A stretch of 64,000 nt of DNA, taken from the NCBI RefSeq assembly GCF_003856525.1, contig NZ_RJVQ01000006.1:153369-217368 (forward strand), read 5' to 3'. The first letter of the stretch is position 1. Each line of letters opens with the position of its first letter. This DNA is from Vibrio viridaestus. GTDB taxonomy: Bacteria > Pseudomonadota > Gammaproteobacteria > Enterobacterales > Vibrionaceae. Positions 49,518 through 59,179 of this stretch are shown here, piece after piece. Both the position numbers and the translations under genes were made by a program. The notes beneath the pieces are model-generated. The model was given only the letters and a program-made list of their open reading frames with translations, was not told where the DNA came from and made no database searches.

Positions 49518-51152
49518 TTACTTCCAAAGTAATTGATTGGGTCCTGACGCTTTGATGTCAGTTAGATAGCGACCAACCCGATCGAGAATTTCTTCTGGAG
49601 TGTCATTTTCGATGAATTGAGTGCTTGCACCGGATAGGGTAATTCGGATGCTTTTGTTTTTAAATTTAAAAGGAAGTTTCGAAACTTTGTCCTGAACTGT
49701 CTCTATCGCTTTCTTCGATTGCGCCTCATCTGATTCCGATAGCATGAGGATAAATTCTTCTCCGCCAAAGCGAGCTATGACGGCTTCAGTAGAGACATTC
49801 ATTTTGATTGTACGAGCGATTATTTTTAGCGCCTTATCTCCGGCTGTATAGCCAAATTGATCATTGAGAAGTTTAAAGTTATCAATATCAAAAAGCACAA
49901 TGCGCAGTGAATGTTGATTCTTAATCCAACGGTGATATTCGTGTTCCAATTTAAGATGGAACGCACTGCGATTATAGACTTTGGTCATCGGATCTTGTTG
50001 TAAGCGTGCCGATTGTTCTTCTAGGCGTTTTTTATAATCCTCAGTATTGTTGTGCAGAGCTTTGATCTGTGCTTTCTGATGTTCCATTCGCTCAATGAGT
50101 GCTCGCTCACGATGCTCGGCATCAGCGAGGCGTTCTAAAACCAAAGCAAGCTCCGATAGCATCGGATTGACTTTTCCTTTCAGAGACTCTAACTCAACGC
50201 CATCTGCAACGGCATTTTGGCTCCGTGAAATCAATGTCGTCATTTCACCGAACATTTCTTCACGATTGGCGGAATTATTCTGTGCTTGGTCGATATTTTG
50301 AGAACTGGTTTTTAACTGAGTAGAAAGTGACCCGTTCATTTCTTTTAGAAATTTTTCTGAAGCTTTACGTTCGTGTTCTGTTCCACTAACCACTAAGCGA
50401 AGAATTTCTAAAGTGAGATCTAATAATTCTTGGGAGTTCACACCGACGAGTAATTTAGCCCTGATATCGTAGAGGCGCTCGCCATATTCACCTTCAAAAT
50501 CAAGCTCGGTAATAAGGGTTTGCAACTCTGATGAAAGCTTATCCAAAAGTTCCTGCTCGTTGGAATGAGAGCGTTCATATTCAGATAAGTTGGGATTTGA
50601 AGCGATGATTTTAATTGAGCGCTCGTACAGACTAAGCAGGCGAAATGCATGATCTCCCGATTTACTTTCCTGTTTGGGAAAACTCAGAAGATCTCGTAAG
50701 TCACGTTTTAGTTTTGCTGGTAAACCCGGGAGACGCAATAACATCTCTCCACCTTGTCTTAATTCTGGGGCAAGGCTTGATTCTTGTTTATCCATAGTCA
50801 ACGTCTGCTGCATTAAAGTACTCTCTAACTTTGCTATTTTAGGCAGCAAAGCTGTCACCTCTGTCTGAACGGTCAGAGCGCTCTTAACGTCCAGAAGTTG
50901 TTTTTTCATTTGTTCGTCTGCACCGCTCATACAGGCAGTGGCTAGAGAAGTGACGAGCCTCTTAAGAATTTGTTGTTCTCGTTTAAATCTGAACGATGTC
51001 TCTTGATGTGTCAAACGAACTTTAGCAAGTTGTTGCTTAAGTTGAGACAATTCATCGATAAAATTTTGACTGACACCCATTCGAGACCAACGATTGACCA
51101 AATTGATTAAGGAATTAACTATTTTATCAATAATATCAAATTTAAGACGCAC
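49518..51152 (-). CDS. Cytoplasmic diguanylate cyclase with long coiled-coil region
   Basis: This enzyme should make cyclic di-GMP from two GTP. The C-terminal GGDEF domain (about 385-540) has the active motif RFGGEEFIL with GGEEF at 463-467 and the metal-binding FDIDNFKLLND. The RxxD product-inhibition site, expected five residues before GGEEF, is STEA, so this inhibition is missing. The first 370 residues are soluble and rich in heptads, without a membrane segment or sensor domain that I recognise. The start is uncertain: GTG 51152 has no clear ribosome site, and ATG 51080 (MGVSQNFIDEL) is an alternative. The place corresponds to a V. cholerae cyclase gene; it sits 32 bases after the TPR protein gene. 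Confidence 0.88.
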   Translation of the reverse strand: MRLKFDIIDKIVNSLINLVNRWSRMGVSQNFIDELSQLKQQLAKVRLTHQETSFRFKREQQILKRLVTSLATACMSGADEQMKKQLLDVKSALTVQTEVTALLPKIAKLESTLMQQTLTMDKQESSLAPELRQGGEMLLRLPGLPAKLKRDLRDLLSFPKQESKSGDHAFRLLSLYERSIKIIASNPNLSEYERSHSNEQELLDKLSSELQTLITELDFEGEYGERLYDIRAKLLVGVNSQELLDLTLEILRLVVSGTEHERKASEKFLKEMNGSLSTQLKTSSQNIDQAQNNSANREEMFGEMTTLISRSQNAVADGVELESLKGKVNPMLSELALVLERLADAEHRERALIERMEHQKAQIKALHNNTEDYKKRLEEQSARLQQDPMTKVYNRSAFHLKLEHEYHRWIKNQHSLRIVLFDIDNFKLLNDQFGYTAGDKALKIIARTIKMNVSTEAVIARFGGEEFILMLSESDEAQSKKAIETVQDKVSKLPFKFKNKSIRITLSGASTQFIENDTPEEILDRVGRYLTDIKASGPNQLLWK

Positions 51153-51184
51153 GTCACGTGCTTACGTCAATATATCGGCGTCAA

Positions 51185-53452
51185 TTAGTCGTTCTTTAGC
51201 AGTTTTTTGATGATGTCGTCATTACTGTGAGATGAATGTACCTTAATGAGACCCTGATTAATCGCTTGTTTGCATGCTCGACGAATATTATTGGATGCAA
51301 AGCTTGCGGCTGGAGCGTTATCTATGGCTTTAAGATGAACCCAGTGACTGGTTTTGTCCTGAATACTTAAGTCTCGCGAGACACTGGTTGCCATTAACAG
51401 AATATCCAATAATTCTTTATCGTTTATTGTCGTATAAGCTTTAGGTAGAAAAGGATAGTCAGCAATCCCCATACGAATAATCCGATTGAGCGAACGGCTT
51501 GGCTGGAATTCATCAATCCACAGCTTTATCTTATCGAACAACTCTTGTGGGGGGGCATCACGATCAAGGTTATTCTCAACATACAGTAGATTTGCATCGG
51601 TAAAATGGAATAAACGAGTGTTATTACCGAGTTTACTTTTCAGATATTCACCAAAGGCCAGTTCTAATTCCATTCCCGCCGTGAACCCATACTCTAGATA
51701 CATATTACGTAAAAATGGGATATCAATCATGGCAAAGCGCAGTCGATCATTGAGTGGCTCGTGAATGAGTTCGCCAATGTGCCATTGCTCATAGGTTCGG
51801 CTACTTTTTCTCAGTGAGTTAGGAAGATTTGCACTCAGCATCCTCAGGTTACTCAGTTGAGATCGCGAGTGGGTAAAAAGATGCTCGTTTATCTGATCTA
51901 TTTCAGCATTCTGACGATGAATTTTGACTCCTCGGCGCAAAATAATCAGAAAGAAGATAAAGGCAATCGTAAACAAAACATAAGTTATGGACTCAAGTTT
52001 GTTATAGTCTGTCTCTTTCTTCTTAAGTTTCTTTTCTTGACCCACGAGATGTAGGGTTTGCTCAACAAACTCTTTTTGTTGGTTAAAGGCATCTTCGCTA
52101 ATTTGATTTAACGTGATTTGTTGTGCTTTAGCCAGTGCATTGTATTTACGTTCGTAATCAAGAGCGTTTTTGAAATCCTTTTTCTGCTCGTAAATATGAC
52201 TGAGCAATAAGTAACTTTCTAGCTCTGTTTGATGGTCAGAGGCGCGTTTGGCTAACATAAGAGCAGAAGACACTTTGCTCTCACTCTTATCTAACAGGCT
52301 TTGATGATAGTCGAGTCTTGCTTCAAGTAATGCAGCCTGCGCTTTTAGCGCTGTTAGATTGGTATCTGCTAGTAATGAGGTAGCTAAATCGAGATAATCT
52401 TCAGCAACCGGATAATTGTATAGCTGTATGTAAGTCGCGGCCAAATTGATACGAACAGCAATAAACTGAGCTAAGTTCTGATCGACTTTCTGGTGGTCTA
52501 AAACGTTCAGGTAATGCACGAGAGCAAGATTGTAACGCCCTTGCCGGAAATAGATGTTTCCCATTTGATTGAGAATCGTAGCAAGGACAGGTGAATTTTC
52601 GTAATTATCATAAAAATCAGCAGCTTGAGATAAGTATATTAGCGCTTGATCGTAAACATGTCGGTTTTCAAATAGTCTTGCCAACAGAGTGTTCGCTTTA
52701 GCCAGTTGCGCACTCGAGTTGGTTTCAACCGCGCTCCAGTAGGCAATTAACAATTCTGAAAGTGCTAGGTTGTAATTCCGGTGTTGCAAATAATGTGTGC
52801 CGACCGCTAGGTGATAATCAATTTTATTTTTTGGTGAGGCACTTTTATCAACATATGGCTTTGCCTGAGTAAACAGCATTACTGCCAATTCATTTTCATT
52901 TTCTTGTGATGCTATTTGTGCTCTTAGCATGAGAATATGGTATTGAATGCCTTGCGTAAGAGGCTTGGCATTTTTGAGGTTTTCAATCAGGGAGGACAGA
53001 AATCTCAGTTGTGCCCTAGCTTCAGATGCATCACCTGTCATTTCCCATTGCAGTTGAGCGGATTGTAACGCAATGTCGAGTTCTAGAATGGCAAGGCTAT
53101 TTGTTTTAGCTAGTTTCTTGGCCTGAGCAATGTACTTAAATGCACTATCATGATTGCCTAGTTTGAATTCGGCATCCGCGAGTATCTGTAGAGCTTCAAC
53201 GGTTGATGCTGGCGTTCTTATACGTGCGTCATTTTCTCCCCTTGCCACATTAGATGGCGTTTTTTCAGACGCTTCAGCCAGCTTTCTTTCAGTGAGGTAT
53301 TTTTCGATGAGATCGCGAGCTTGCTGCGGAGAAATTTCGACCAATACATTGGCTTCATTAAGTGTGCTCGATACATAGCCTTCTGCCCAAAGTGAACAGG
53401 AGGTCAAAGTAAGAGCTAAAATGATAAAACTTCTCCACAGACGATCGAACAT
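51185..53452 (-). CDS. TPR-repeat membrane protein with degenerate GGDEF-like domain
   Basis: This 755-residue protein has a signal peptide (IILALTLTSCSLWA), a long periplasmic region of TPR-like helical repeats (about 80-440, for example ATILNQMGNIYFRQGRYNLALVHY), a short coil, one membrane helix near 488-505 and a cytoplasmic C-terminus. That domain (about 570-690) keeps the outline of a GGDEF fold (RFAMIDIPFLRNMYLEYGFTAGMELE) but the active motif is replaced by LFHFTDANLL, so it cannot make cyclic di-GMP. It probably senses through its TPRs and regulates; the adjacent cyclase gene downstream in the same direction is a likely partner. The function is unproven. Confidence 0.75.
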   Translation of the reverse strand: MFDRLWRSFIILALTLTSCSLWAEGYVSSTLNEANVLVEISPQQARDLIEKYLTERKLAEASEKTPSNVARGENDARIRTPASTVEALQILADAEFKLGNHDSAFKYIAQAKKLAKTNSLAILELDIALQSAQLQWEMTGDASEARAQLRFLSSLIENLKNAKPLTQGIQYHILMLRAQIASQENENELAVMLFTQAKPYVDKSASPKNKIDYHLAVGTHYLQHRNYNLALSELLIAYWSAVETNSSAQLAKANTLLARLFENRHVYDQALIYLSQAADFYDNYENSPVLATILNQMGNIYFRQGRYNLALVHYLNVLDHQKVDQNLAQFIAVRINLAATYIQLYNYPVAEDYLDLATSLLADTNLTALKAQAALLEARLDYHQSLLDKSESKVSSALMLAKRASDHQTELESYLLLSHIYEQKKDFKNALDYERKYNALAKAQQITLNQISEDAFNQQKEFVEQTLHLVGQEKKLKKKETDYNKLESITYVLFTIAFIFFLIILRRGVKIHRQNAEIDQINEHLFTHSRSQLSNLRMLSANLPNSLRKSSRTYEQWHIGELIHEPLNDRLRFAMIDIPFLRNMYLEYGFTAGMELELAFGEYLKSKLGNNTRLFHFTDANLLYVENNLDRDAPPQELFDKIKLWIDEFQPSRSLNRIIRMGIADYPFLPKAYTTINDKELLDILLMATSVSRDLSIQDKTSHWVHLKAIDNAPAASFASNNIRRACKQAINQGLIKVHSSHSNDDIIKKLLKND

Positions 53453-53471
53453 TATTACTCCATTGTTCTTA

Positions 53472-54317
53472 TTATTGTCGCGCCATTCTCAGCCAGTTTG
53501 ATGGTGTAGCTGATTCAGTTGAACGGAACGGGTTTATATCCAAACCACCACGACGAGTATAACGAGCATAGACGGTCAGTTTTTCTGGGCTACAGTACCG
53601 CATGATATCGGTAAATATACGTTCGACACATTGCTCATGAAATTCATTGTGTTCACGGAATGAAACAATATAACGCAGCAGCGCCTCATGGTTAATCTTT
53701 TTACCCTCATAAGTAATCTCAACGCTACCCCAGTCTGGCTGGTTGGTGATTAGGCAGTTGGACTTCAACAGGTGACTATGAACCGTTTCCTGAACATTAA
53801 TATCAACGGTCGAGTTTCTCAGCAAAGTGTCATCAAACTGATAGTGATTTACTTCGATATCTTGATCGTCAAGACATGTGCCTTCCATTGAGACTATTCG
53901 TTGATGTGTAAAGTCATCAACAGAATGAATTTCGACCGATACCGCTTCACCTGCGCAGTTTGAAAGATCGGTTACAAGCGTGTCGTGAACTTCTTCCCAG
54001 CTTGCAAATTTGGTTTGGTTGAAGCTATTGAGGTACAGTTTGAATGACTTAGACTCAATAAGGTTCGCACTGGTCGCAGGGATTGTGACATAGCCGACAG
54101 CAACCTGAGGCAATCCTTTACTGTTTAACCACGAAAGTTCGTATAGCGTCCATACATCGCTACCAAGGAACGGAAGTGGTTCGGTAACATTGATATCATC
54201 GCGGTTCAATTTACGTGGTACTGGTTGAAGTAACGAAGCGTCATAAGACGTCGAATACTCCGTGTACTTACCTAAAGTAAGTCCTTCCAGCTCTTTTGAA
54301 TTCGAATATTTACTCAT
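53472..54317 (-). CDS. queF: NADPH-dependent 7-cyano-7-deazaguanine reductase
   Basis: QueF reduces preQ0 to preQ1 for queuosine synthesis in tRNA. The 281-residue protein is the long two-domain form of gammaproteobacteria, with the catalytic cysteine in [16 protein letters not shown] near 187, NADPH-binding [15 protein letters not shown] near 90, the substrate glutamate in FHEQCVERI, and [12 protein letters not shown] at the end. It is divergent from syd over 88-100 bases, as in E. coli. Confidence 0.97.
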   Translation of the reverse strand: MSKYSNSKELEGLTLGKYTEYSTSYDASLLQPVPRKLNRDDINVTEPLPFLGSDVWTLYELSWLNSKGLPQVAVGYVTIPATSANLIESKSFKLYLNSFNQTKFASWEEVHDTLVTDLSNCAGEAVSVEIHSVDDFTHQRIVSMEGTCLDDQDIEVNHYQFDDTLLRNSTVDINVQETVHSHLLKSNCLITNQPDWGSVEITYEGKKINHEALLRYIVSFREHNEFHEQCVERIFTDIMRYCSPEKLTVYARYTRRGGLDINPFRSTESATPSNWLRMARQ

Positions 54318-54417
54318 ATTCCGGGTGAATTTCGTTTAGAATACCGCGAATTTTACGCAATCCAGAGGCGTGTGTCATTAAACAAGGGACATTCGCTTAA
54401 TTTAATTGGAGATCACA

Positions 54418-54963
54418 ATGATTCTATCCGTTAAAGACGCATTGAGTGACTTTGGCAAAAGGTACGTCACGGCATTCCAGCAAAAGCATGAATGTGATCC
54501 TGCTGACCGTGAATTGACCGATTGGCCGTCGGAGTGCGTGATCGAACGTAATCAGGATGCGGTACTATGGCGGCCGGTTGAGCGCCAGGAATTAGTTGAT
54601 TTATCAAATATTGAGCATGCGATGGATTTAGGCATTCATTCTGATATTCATGAATTTTTTGGCTCGTTTTACAGCGGTGATATGACTGCAGAGTATGAAG
54701 GTGAAGAATTAAGCCTGATTCAAGTTTGGAATGATGACGATTTTAAACGTCTACAAGAAAATATTATTGGTCACCTTGTCACACAAAAGCGTCTAAGGCT
54801 CAAGCCGACTATTTTTATTGCAGGCATTGATTCTGAGGATCACGTGATCTCAGTATGCAATCTCACGGGAAAAGTCGTTAAAGAAAGACTGGGTACCAAT
54901 CAACGCCAAGTATTGGCGGGATCTTTGGTTGAGTTTATTGAAAAATTAGAGCCAGTTGTATAA
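54418..54963 (+). CDS. syd: SecY-interacting protein Syd
   Basis: Syd is a peripheral protein that binds SecY at the inner membrane and is linked to quality control of the translocon. The 181-residue protein begins MILSVKDALSDFGKRY and has FFGSFYSGDMTAEYEG and QKRLRLKPTIFIAG as in E. coli Syd. ATG 54418 is supported by GGAG six bases upstream; a TTG at 54406 is less likely. The next gene starts two bases after its stop. Confidence 0.94.
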   Translation: MILSVKDALSDFGKRYVTAFQQKHECDPADRELTDWPSECVIERNQDAVLWRPVERQELVDLSNIEHAMDLGIHSDIHEFFGSFYSGDMTAEYEGEELSLIQVWNDDDFKRLQENIIGHLVTQKRLRLKPTIFIAGIDSEDHVISVCNLTGKVVKERLGTNQRQVLAGSLVEFIEKLEPVV

Positions 54964-54965
54964 CT

Positions 54966-55745
54966 ATGTATGTTGTTGAATTAAAGTTTGAGTGTTTCGA
55001 TAATACTACCTTTACTGCAGTTGAGCGCGCTATCAACGGGTTGATGGAAGCGCTACGCTACAATGGACAAGTTTTGGGACGTGAATTTCCAGTGATTGTC
55101 GGTGAAGGGGAGTTCTTCGTTCGAGCTGTATGCGCTGAGAAAAACAGTTTACATCCCGCGAATCACTCTGATTACGTGAAAGTGTGTCTAAATCGCTTAA
55201 CCGAAGCGGCTGTTTTGGCTCCCAAAGTCAAGGTTCTTGGTCAGGACTTAAATTCAGAACAAACGGCTGAAGATACCCGACCAGAATGGCAAATATTGTA
55301 CACCACGTACGTCCACACCTGTTCTCCTTTGAGAGATGGAACTACCTTAATGCCGATCCCATTGTATCGTAATCCGGCAACACTAAATGGCGACCACAAA
55401 GCCGTTATTAAGTGGCAGACTGAATGGCAGGCATGTGATGAGCTACAGATGGCGGGTGGCTGCAAGGCGGAGTATGCCGCGGTAAATGAAATATCTAACG
55501 TCAATAGTGATCTGTTTAGACGAGGGTGGGATTTACGGGGACGAATAGAATACCTCACAAAAATTCCTACATACTACTACCAGTATCAGGTAGGTGGTGT
55601 GTCATTAGATGAGCAGAAAAGTCGTCGTTGTCCAAAATGCGGAGGCGAATGGTATTTACCTGAACCTCTTCACGATATTTTTCATTTCAAATGCGATACG
55701 TGCCGTATTGTTTCTAACCTTTCTTGGGATTATTTGAAATTGTAA
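54966..55745 (+). CDS. DUF2310 family zinc-ribbon protein
   Basis: The 259-residue protein has a C-terminal zinc ribbon made by CPKCGGEW and CDTC, close to the family DUF2310 found beside syd in gammaproteobacteria. The main part has no catalytic motif that I recognise. The function is unknown. It is co-transcribed with syd (two-base gap) and ends before a strong terminator. Confidence 0.85.
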   Translation: MYVVELKFECFDNTTFTAVERAINGLMEALRYNGQVLGREFPVIVGEGEFFVRAVCAEKNSLHPANHSDYVKVCLNRLTEAAVLAPKVKVLGQDLNSEQTAEDTRPEWQILYTTYVHTCSPLRDGTTLMPIPLYRNPATLNGDHKAVIKWQTEWQACDELQMAGGCKAEYAAVNEISNVNSDLFRRGWDLRGRIEYLTKIPTYYYQYQVGGVSLDEQKSRRCPKCGGEWYLPEPLHDIFHFKCDTCRIVSNLSWDYLKL

Positions 55746-55754
55746 AGAAATGAA

Positions 55755-55782
55755 AAAGGCCAGCACTCGTGCTGGCCTTTGT
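55755..55782. terminator. Bidirectional terminator after the DUF2310 gene and metQ
   Basis: AAAGGCCAGCAC (55755-55766) and its exact complement (55769-55780) form a 12-pair stem with a two-base nominal loop (in practice four or more). It is flanked by A- and T-rich sequence. Confidence 0.9.
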
Positions 55783-55811
55783 ATTAAAGAATGCTTAAAG
55801 GAAGAAGGTTA

Positions 55812-56621
55812 TTACCAACCTTTAACGATACTACCTTTGAAAATATCGTAAGCAGCTTTGTAAACTTCATCTGTTTGATAAGCTTTCACAAAGTTTTTCA
55901 CATTTTCTGAATCAACATTGTCCTGACGAGCAACGATAAGGTTTACGTAAGGAGAGTCTTTATCTTCAACGAAAATGCCGTCTTTATCTGGGCTAAGATC
56001 TAACTGGCTAGCAAATGTGTTGTTGATGATAGCAATTGAAACGTCGTCAAGAGAACGAGGTAACTGCGCTGCATCTAGCTCAAGTAGTTGAAGGTTTTTC
56101 GGGTTTTCAACGATATCCTGTACAGTTGCTTTAAGGCCAGCGCCTTCTTTCAACTTAATTAGACCTTGTTTTTCTAGCAATAGAAGTGAGCGGCCTAGGT
56201 TAGTTGGATCGTTTGGTAGAGAAATACGATCACCATCTTGCAGTTCGTCAACTGACTTGATGGTTTTTGAGTAGCCTGCAATAGGGTAAACAAATGTGTT
56301 GCCAGCTACTGCCAGTTTATAACCGCGGTCTGCAATTTGCGCGTCAAGGTATGGCTTATGCTGGAATGCGTTGATGTCGATAGAACCATCATCTAAAGCC
56401 GCATTAGGTGTTACGTAGTCAGTAAATGTTACTAGCTCTACATCAAGGTTGTATTTTTCTTTTGCTACTTTCTTAGCAACTTCAGCAACCTGTGCTTCTG
56501 CACCAGCCATAACACCAAGTTTAATTTTGTGTGATTCTGCTGTTTTATCACCACAACCAGCCAGCACTAAAGCAGATGCTGCTGCGGCTATAGTCAGTAA
56601 ACCTTTAAGGCTTAATTTCAT
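55812..56621 (-). CDS. metQ: Methionine-binding lipoprotein MetQ
   Basis: MetQ is the substrate-binding lipoprotein of the D/L-methionine importer. The 269-residue protein has the lipobox LAGC at residues 20-23, then HKIKLGVMAGAEAQVAEV and the family blocks NAFQHKPYLD, SLPNDPTNLGRSLLLLEKQGLI and NTFASQLDLSPDKD. It is the last gene of metN-metI-metQ, 27 bases after metI. Confidence 0.97.
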   Translation of the reverse strand: MKLSLKGLLTIAAAASALVLAGCGDKTAESHKIKLGVMAGAEAQVAEVAKKVAKEKYNLDVELVTFTDYVTPNAALDDGSIDINAFQHKPYLDAQIADRGYKLAVAGNTFVYPIAGYSKTIKSVDELQDGDRISLPNDPTNLGRSLLLLEKQGLIKLKEGAGLKATVQDIVENPKNLQLLELDAAQLPRSLDDVSIAIINNTFASQLDLSPDKDGIFVEDKDSPYVNLIVARQDNVDSENVKNFVKAYQTDEVYKAAYDIFKGSIVKGW

Positions 56622-56648
56622 GTTTGGTCTCCTTAGAAAGAATTATTT

Positions 56649-57326
56649 TTATCTGTGGTCAACACGGCGCACGATAGCGTCACCGATTGACTGAATTATT
56701 TGTACTAGAACGATGAGCATCACAACCGTTACTGCCATCACGATAATATCGTAACGATAGAATCCATATCGGATAGCAACGTCTCCAAGGCCACCGCCAC
56801 CAACTGTGCCCGCCATTGCCGAATAACTCACTAAAGTCACTAGCGTGATTGTTACTGAGTTAAGAATAGTGGGTAACGCTTCTGGTAACAGTACTTTTGT
56901 TATTATTTGTAATGGTCTCGCGCCCATCGATTGCGCTGCTTCAACCAGGCCAGATGGAACTTCGAGTAGTGCTCCTTCAATGAGGCGGGCCACAAATGGG
57001 ATCGCTCCAATAGTTAAAGGAACGATTGCAGCAGTCGTACCAATGAAGGTACCTACAATCAGTTTTGTCACTGGGATGATTGCAACCATCAAGACGAGAA
57101 AAGGAATTGAACGACCGATATTAACAATGGCGCCCAATATTTGGTTTACTTTGGTATTTTCAGCCAATCCACCTTTTTTCGTGACATGCAGAATCACGCC
57201 AAGAGGAATACCGACCGCGAAACCAACTAGTCCAGACACAGCAACCATGTATAAAGTTTGCCAAGTTGCGCCAAAGATTAGACTGCTATTCTGGCTAATC
57301 CAGTCTGCAATTACATCAAATGACAT
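56649..57326 (-). CDS. metI: D-methionine ABC transporter permease MetI
   Basis: MetI is the five-helix permease of the methionine importer. The 225-residue protein shows [40 protein letters not shown], and the ATPase-contact loop [26 protein letters not shown]. It overlaps metN by 11 bases, so the genes are translationally linked. Confidence 0.97.
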   Translation of the reverse strand: MSFDVIADWISQNSSLIFGATWQTLYMVAVSGLVGFAVGIPLGVILHVTKKGGLAENTKVNQILGAIVNIGRSIPFLVLMVAIIPVTKLIVGTFIGTTAAIVPLTIGAIPFVARLIEGALLEVPSGLVEAAQSMGARPLQIITKVLLPEALPTILNSVTITLVTLVSYSAMAGTVGGGGLGDVAIRYGFYRYDIIVMAVTVVMLIVLVQIIQSIGDAIVRRVDHR

Positions 57327-58350
57327 AACCTAGTACCTCTACTTTTACGTGGTGATCGATCAAATATTGAATGGCTGATTCGTCATCTGTTTCTGTGCCA
57401 AACATCTCGGCCAGCAACATACCGAATTTAACGCCACCAGCGTAATCAATATCTGAACTAAGGATATTAATATCCACATTAAATTTTCTTGATATCTGTG
57501 ATGCCAATGGTGCATTTACCGTTGCACCTGTAAACTCTAGACGCAGTAGTGGATGGCTTCCTTCAACTCGGTTGGGGTGCAGTCTTTCGGCAAAGTCTTC
57601 TGGTATTGAAAGGTCCAGCGTTGAGCGGATAAACTGGTGCGCCAGTTCCGTTTTAGGGTGAGCAAAAATCTCTCCAACTGTGCCATTTTCGACTAGCTCG
57701 CCACCACCAATAATCGCCACTTCATGACAAATATTTTTGACAACATCCATTTCGTGAGTAATCAGCAAAATCGTAATATTCAGCTTACGATTAATCTCTT
57801 TGAGAAGCTTTAAAATCGAATGTGTCGTTGCAGGATCCAGAGCACTGGTCGCTTCATCACACAGCAAAACTTTTGGATCACAAGCTAACGCACGTGCTAT
57901 CGCGACACGTTGTTTCTGTCCACCACTCAGATTAGAAGGATAGCTTTGCTTCTTATCTGATAAGCCTACCAGATCAAGTAACTCGTTTACCTTTCGTTCA
58001 ATGTGAGATTTGGTCTTGTTTGCTAATTCCAGAGGCAATGCCACATTTTCATAGACAGTTCGAGAAGACAAGAGATTGAAATGTTGAAAAATCATTCCAA
58101 TATTGCGTCTTGCTTCTGATAACTTTTTTGAGCTGAGTTTCGTCAGGTCAACACCGTCAACCACGACAGAACCAGATGTAGGCGCTTCAAGCATGTTAAC
58201 ACAACGGATCAGAGTACTTTTCCCTGCACCTGATGATCCTATAACGCCGAAAATGGTTCCTTGTTGAATCGTTAAATTAATGTCTTTCAAGGCGTTAATT
58301 TCCTTATCACCTTGATAAAACACTTTGTTCACTTGATTAATTTCAATCAT
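57316..58350 (-). CDS. metN: Methionine ABC transporter ATP-binding protein MetN
   Basis: MetN is the ATPase of the methionine importer. The 344-residue protein has Walker A GSSGAGKS near 37-44, [15 protein letters not shown] near 141, Walker [14 protein letters not shown] near 163 and the switch histidine in [10 protein letters not shown], followed by the C-terminal NIL domain (about 265-344) that binds methionine and shuts off transport. It is the first gene of the operon, with MetJ boxes upstream. Confidence 0.97.
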   Translation of the reverse strand: MIEINQVNKVFYQGDKEINALKDINLTIQQGTIFGVIGSSGAGKSTLIRCVNMLEAPTSGSVVVDGVDLTKLSSKKLSEARRNIGMIFQHFNLLSSRTVYENVALPLELANKTKSHIERKVNELLDLVGLSDKKQSYPSNLSGGQKQRVAIARALACDPKVLLCDEATSALDPATTHSILKLLKEINRKLNITILLITHEMDVVKNICHEVAIIGGGELVENGTVGEIFAHPKTELAHQFIRSTLDLSIPEDFAERLHPNRVEGSHPLLRLEFTGATVNAPLASQISRKFNVDINILSSDIDYAGGVKFGMLLAEMFGTETDDESAIQYLIDHHVKVEVLGYVI

Positions 58351-58443
58351 TAGACACGACCTAAGCAGGGAATATTAGATGAATATGTCTCAATTCATTA
58401 AAAACTGTAGAGGATGCTATGGGTTCAAGGCTTTGGTGTCAAC

Positions 58444-58475
58444 AGAAATGTTTACGTCTAGACGTCTAAAACCTG
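58444..58475. promoter_or_regulatory. MetJ operator upstream of metN
   Basis: Consecutive eight-base met boxes lie here: a perfect AGACGTCT at 58460-58467, preceded by TTACGTCT (58452-58459) and a weaker AGAAATGT. Repression by MetJ with S-adenosylmethionine is expected. The site is about 100 bases before the metN ATG. Confidence 0.88.
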
Positions 58476-58564
58476 TAATTTCACTAAATGATTTGTAATT
58501 AGATAGTGATGAAAGAAATAAAGCGTGTAATAATTTGCTCAAACCCGAAACAGAGAGTCTTATT

Positions 58565-59122
58565 TTGTCAAAACCAGCAGTATTTTTAGACCGAGATGGC
58601 GTTATTAATGTTGATCATGGCTATGTTCATGATGAGCACGAATTTGAGTTTATCGATGGTGTTTTCGAAGCAACAAAGTTGTTAAAGGAAATGGGATATT
58701 TATTGGTTTTGGTAACAAATCAGGCAGGTATTGCCAGAGGGCTTTTTAGTGAAGACCGCTTTCTTTCTTTGACACAGTGGATGGACTGGAATTTCATCGA
58801 TAATGGCGTTGAATTTGATGGTTTTTATTATTGTCCACACCACCCAGAGTTTGGTGTGGGAGAGTATAAGCAAGATTGCGATTGTCGCAAGCCGAAACCG
58901 GGTATGTTTATTTCTGCGCGAGATTTTCTAAAAATTGATATGGCTAATTCAGTGATGGTAGGTGATAAAGCAGAAGACCTCATGGCAGCTGAAGCCGCTG
59001 GTGTTGGGACAAAAATTTTGGTCCGTACCGGTAAGCCTGTTACGGATAAAGGTGAGTCGATTGCCAACGCAGTTCTTGATAGCATCAAAGACGTTCCAGC
59101 CTTTCTCAAACAAAATAAATAG
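58565..59122 (+). CDS. gmhB: D-glycero-beta-D-manno-heptose-1,7-bisphosphate 7-phosphatase
   Basis: GmhB removes the 7-phosphate in the synthesis of ADP-heptose for lipopolysaccharide core. The 185-residue HAD-family protein begins (L/M)[21 protein letters not shown] with the two catalytic aspartates, has a zinc loop CPHHPEFG and CDCRKPKPG, and [16 protein letters not shown] near the end. By comparison with E. coli the start is TTG 58565; an upstream TTG at 58535 would add ten residues. It is divergent from metN. Confidence 0.93.
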   Translation: MSKPAVFLDRDGVINVDHGYVHDEHEFEFIDGVFEATKLLKEMGYLLVLVTNQAGIARGLFSEDRFLSLTQWMDWNFIDNGVEFDGFYYCPHHPEFGVGEYKQDCDCRKPKPGMFISARDFLKIDMANSVMVGDKAEDLMAAEAAGVGTKILVRTGKPVTDKGESIANAVLDSIKDVPAFLKQNK

Positions 59123-59147
59123 TTCGCTTCATTGATGAGTACATTAG

Positions 59148-59176
59148 AAAGGGAGTTCAGTGATGAACTCCCTTTT
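59148..59176. terminator. Terminator between gmhB and otsA
   Basis: AAAGGGAGTTCA (59148-59159), loop GTGA and the exact complement (59164-59175) followed by TTGCG. It is placed between convergent gmhB and otsA and can serve both. Confidence 0.88.
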
Positions 59177-59179
59177 GCG

